Shown here: piece after piece, positions 6,246 through 6,405 of the stretch
How positions within the stretch are numbered: the first letter of the stretch is position 1
Layout: each line of letters begins with the position of its first letter
Assembly (NCBI GenBank): GCA_903832075.1
Contig: CAILAF010000532.1
Span: 1 to 6,405 of the forward strand
Length of the DNA stretch: 6,405 bases
Reading direction: 5' to 3'
Origin: an uncultured Chitinophagaceae bacterium
GTDB taxonomy: Bacteria; Bacteroidota; Bacteroidia; Chitinophagales; Chitinophagaceae
The notes under the pieces: generated by a model
Database searches by the model: none
What the model was told of the DNA's origin: nothing
The model's input: only the letters and a program-made list of their open reading frames with translations
Program-made: the position numbers and the translations under genes

Positions 6246-6405
6246 GTGAAAAGCTGTACGATTTATATTTTGTTTTTATTTGTTTTTGCTTCTTGTACCA
6301 AAGTAGTAAACAATGGAACCGGTACAAGTACAAATGCATATTTAAGTTTAACAGTTGTTGACAGCATTCAACCTTATAAAACTTTTATTGTAACAACAAG
6401 CGATG
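6246..6405 (+). CDS. Putative lipoprotein, 3'-truncated by the window edge
   Basis: The first 53 codons of a gene running off the right end. Translation from the GTG at 6246 gives MKSCTIYILFLFVFASCTKV, a type II signal peptide with a clear lipobox FASC, so Cys17 would be lipidated and the protein anchored in the envelope. The following residues (NNGTGTSTN, then YLSLTVVDSIQPYKTFIVT) form a flexible linker leading into what looks like a beta-strand-rich domain, too short to classify. GTG is chosen because the frame has an upstream stop at 6210 and no ATG or TTG between it and the lipobox. It lies 92 bases after the beta-lactamase-fold gene on the same strand, so co-transcription is possible but not shown. 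Confidence 0.72.
   Translation, partial: MKSCTIYILFLFVFASCTKVVNNGTGTSTNAYLSLTVVDSIQPYKTFIVTTSD

Overview
The window looks like chromosomal DNA of a member of the Bacteroidota, most likely in or near the Chitinophagaceae. The grounds are an AT-rich coding background (roughly a third GC), weak or absent Shine-Dalgarno sequences, two exact TAnnTTTG -7 promoter elements, secreted proteins with short MKK/MRI signal peptides, and the futalosine route to menaquinone. The family-level placement is an inference from codon and protein flavour, not from a marker gene.

Layout, left to right. Positions 2-1009 (+) hold the 3' part of mqnE, aminofutalosine synthase, followed by a strong intrinsic terminator. 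Positions 1094-1403 hold a GC-richer array of about fifteen degenerate 20-21 bp units. Each unit is itself a near-palindrome, and neighbouring units can form alternative long stems. Next comes a small secreted protein with a DFGGH motif (1444-1773, -). A 309-bp divergent intergenic region follows and carries a two-copy 20-bp direct repeat. Positions 2083-3312 (+) encode a membrane-anchored protein resembling the EreA/ChaN/TraB hydrolase-like superfamily. A complete single-chain iron-sulfur L-serine dehydratase (3402-4829, -) is convergent with it. Divergent from the dehydratase, 70 bp away, is a secreted serine beta-lactamase-fold hydrolase (4900-6153, +). The window ends in the first 53 codons of a lipoprotein (6246 onward, +).

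The genes alternate in strand and mostly form single-gene transcription units. They do not form an obvious pathway: quinone biosynthesis and serine catabolism are housekeeping functions, while the other four products are envelope proteins. I see no mobile element, tRNA, rRNA, CRISPR array or defence cassette.

Two non-coding observations are the most unusual content. One is the palindromic 21-bp array, which is open on both strands and encodes similar heptads both ways. The other is the matched pair of TAnnTTTG elements, each ending exactly four bases before the start codon of sdaA and of the beta-lactamase-fold gene, which suggests leaderless transcription of both.
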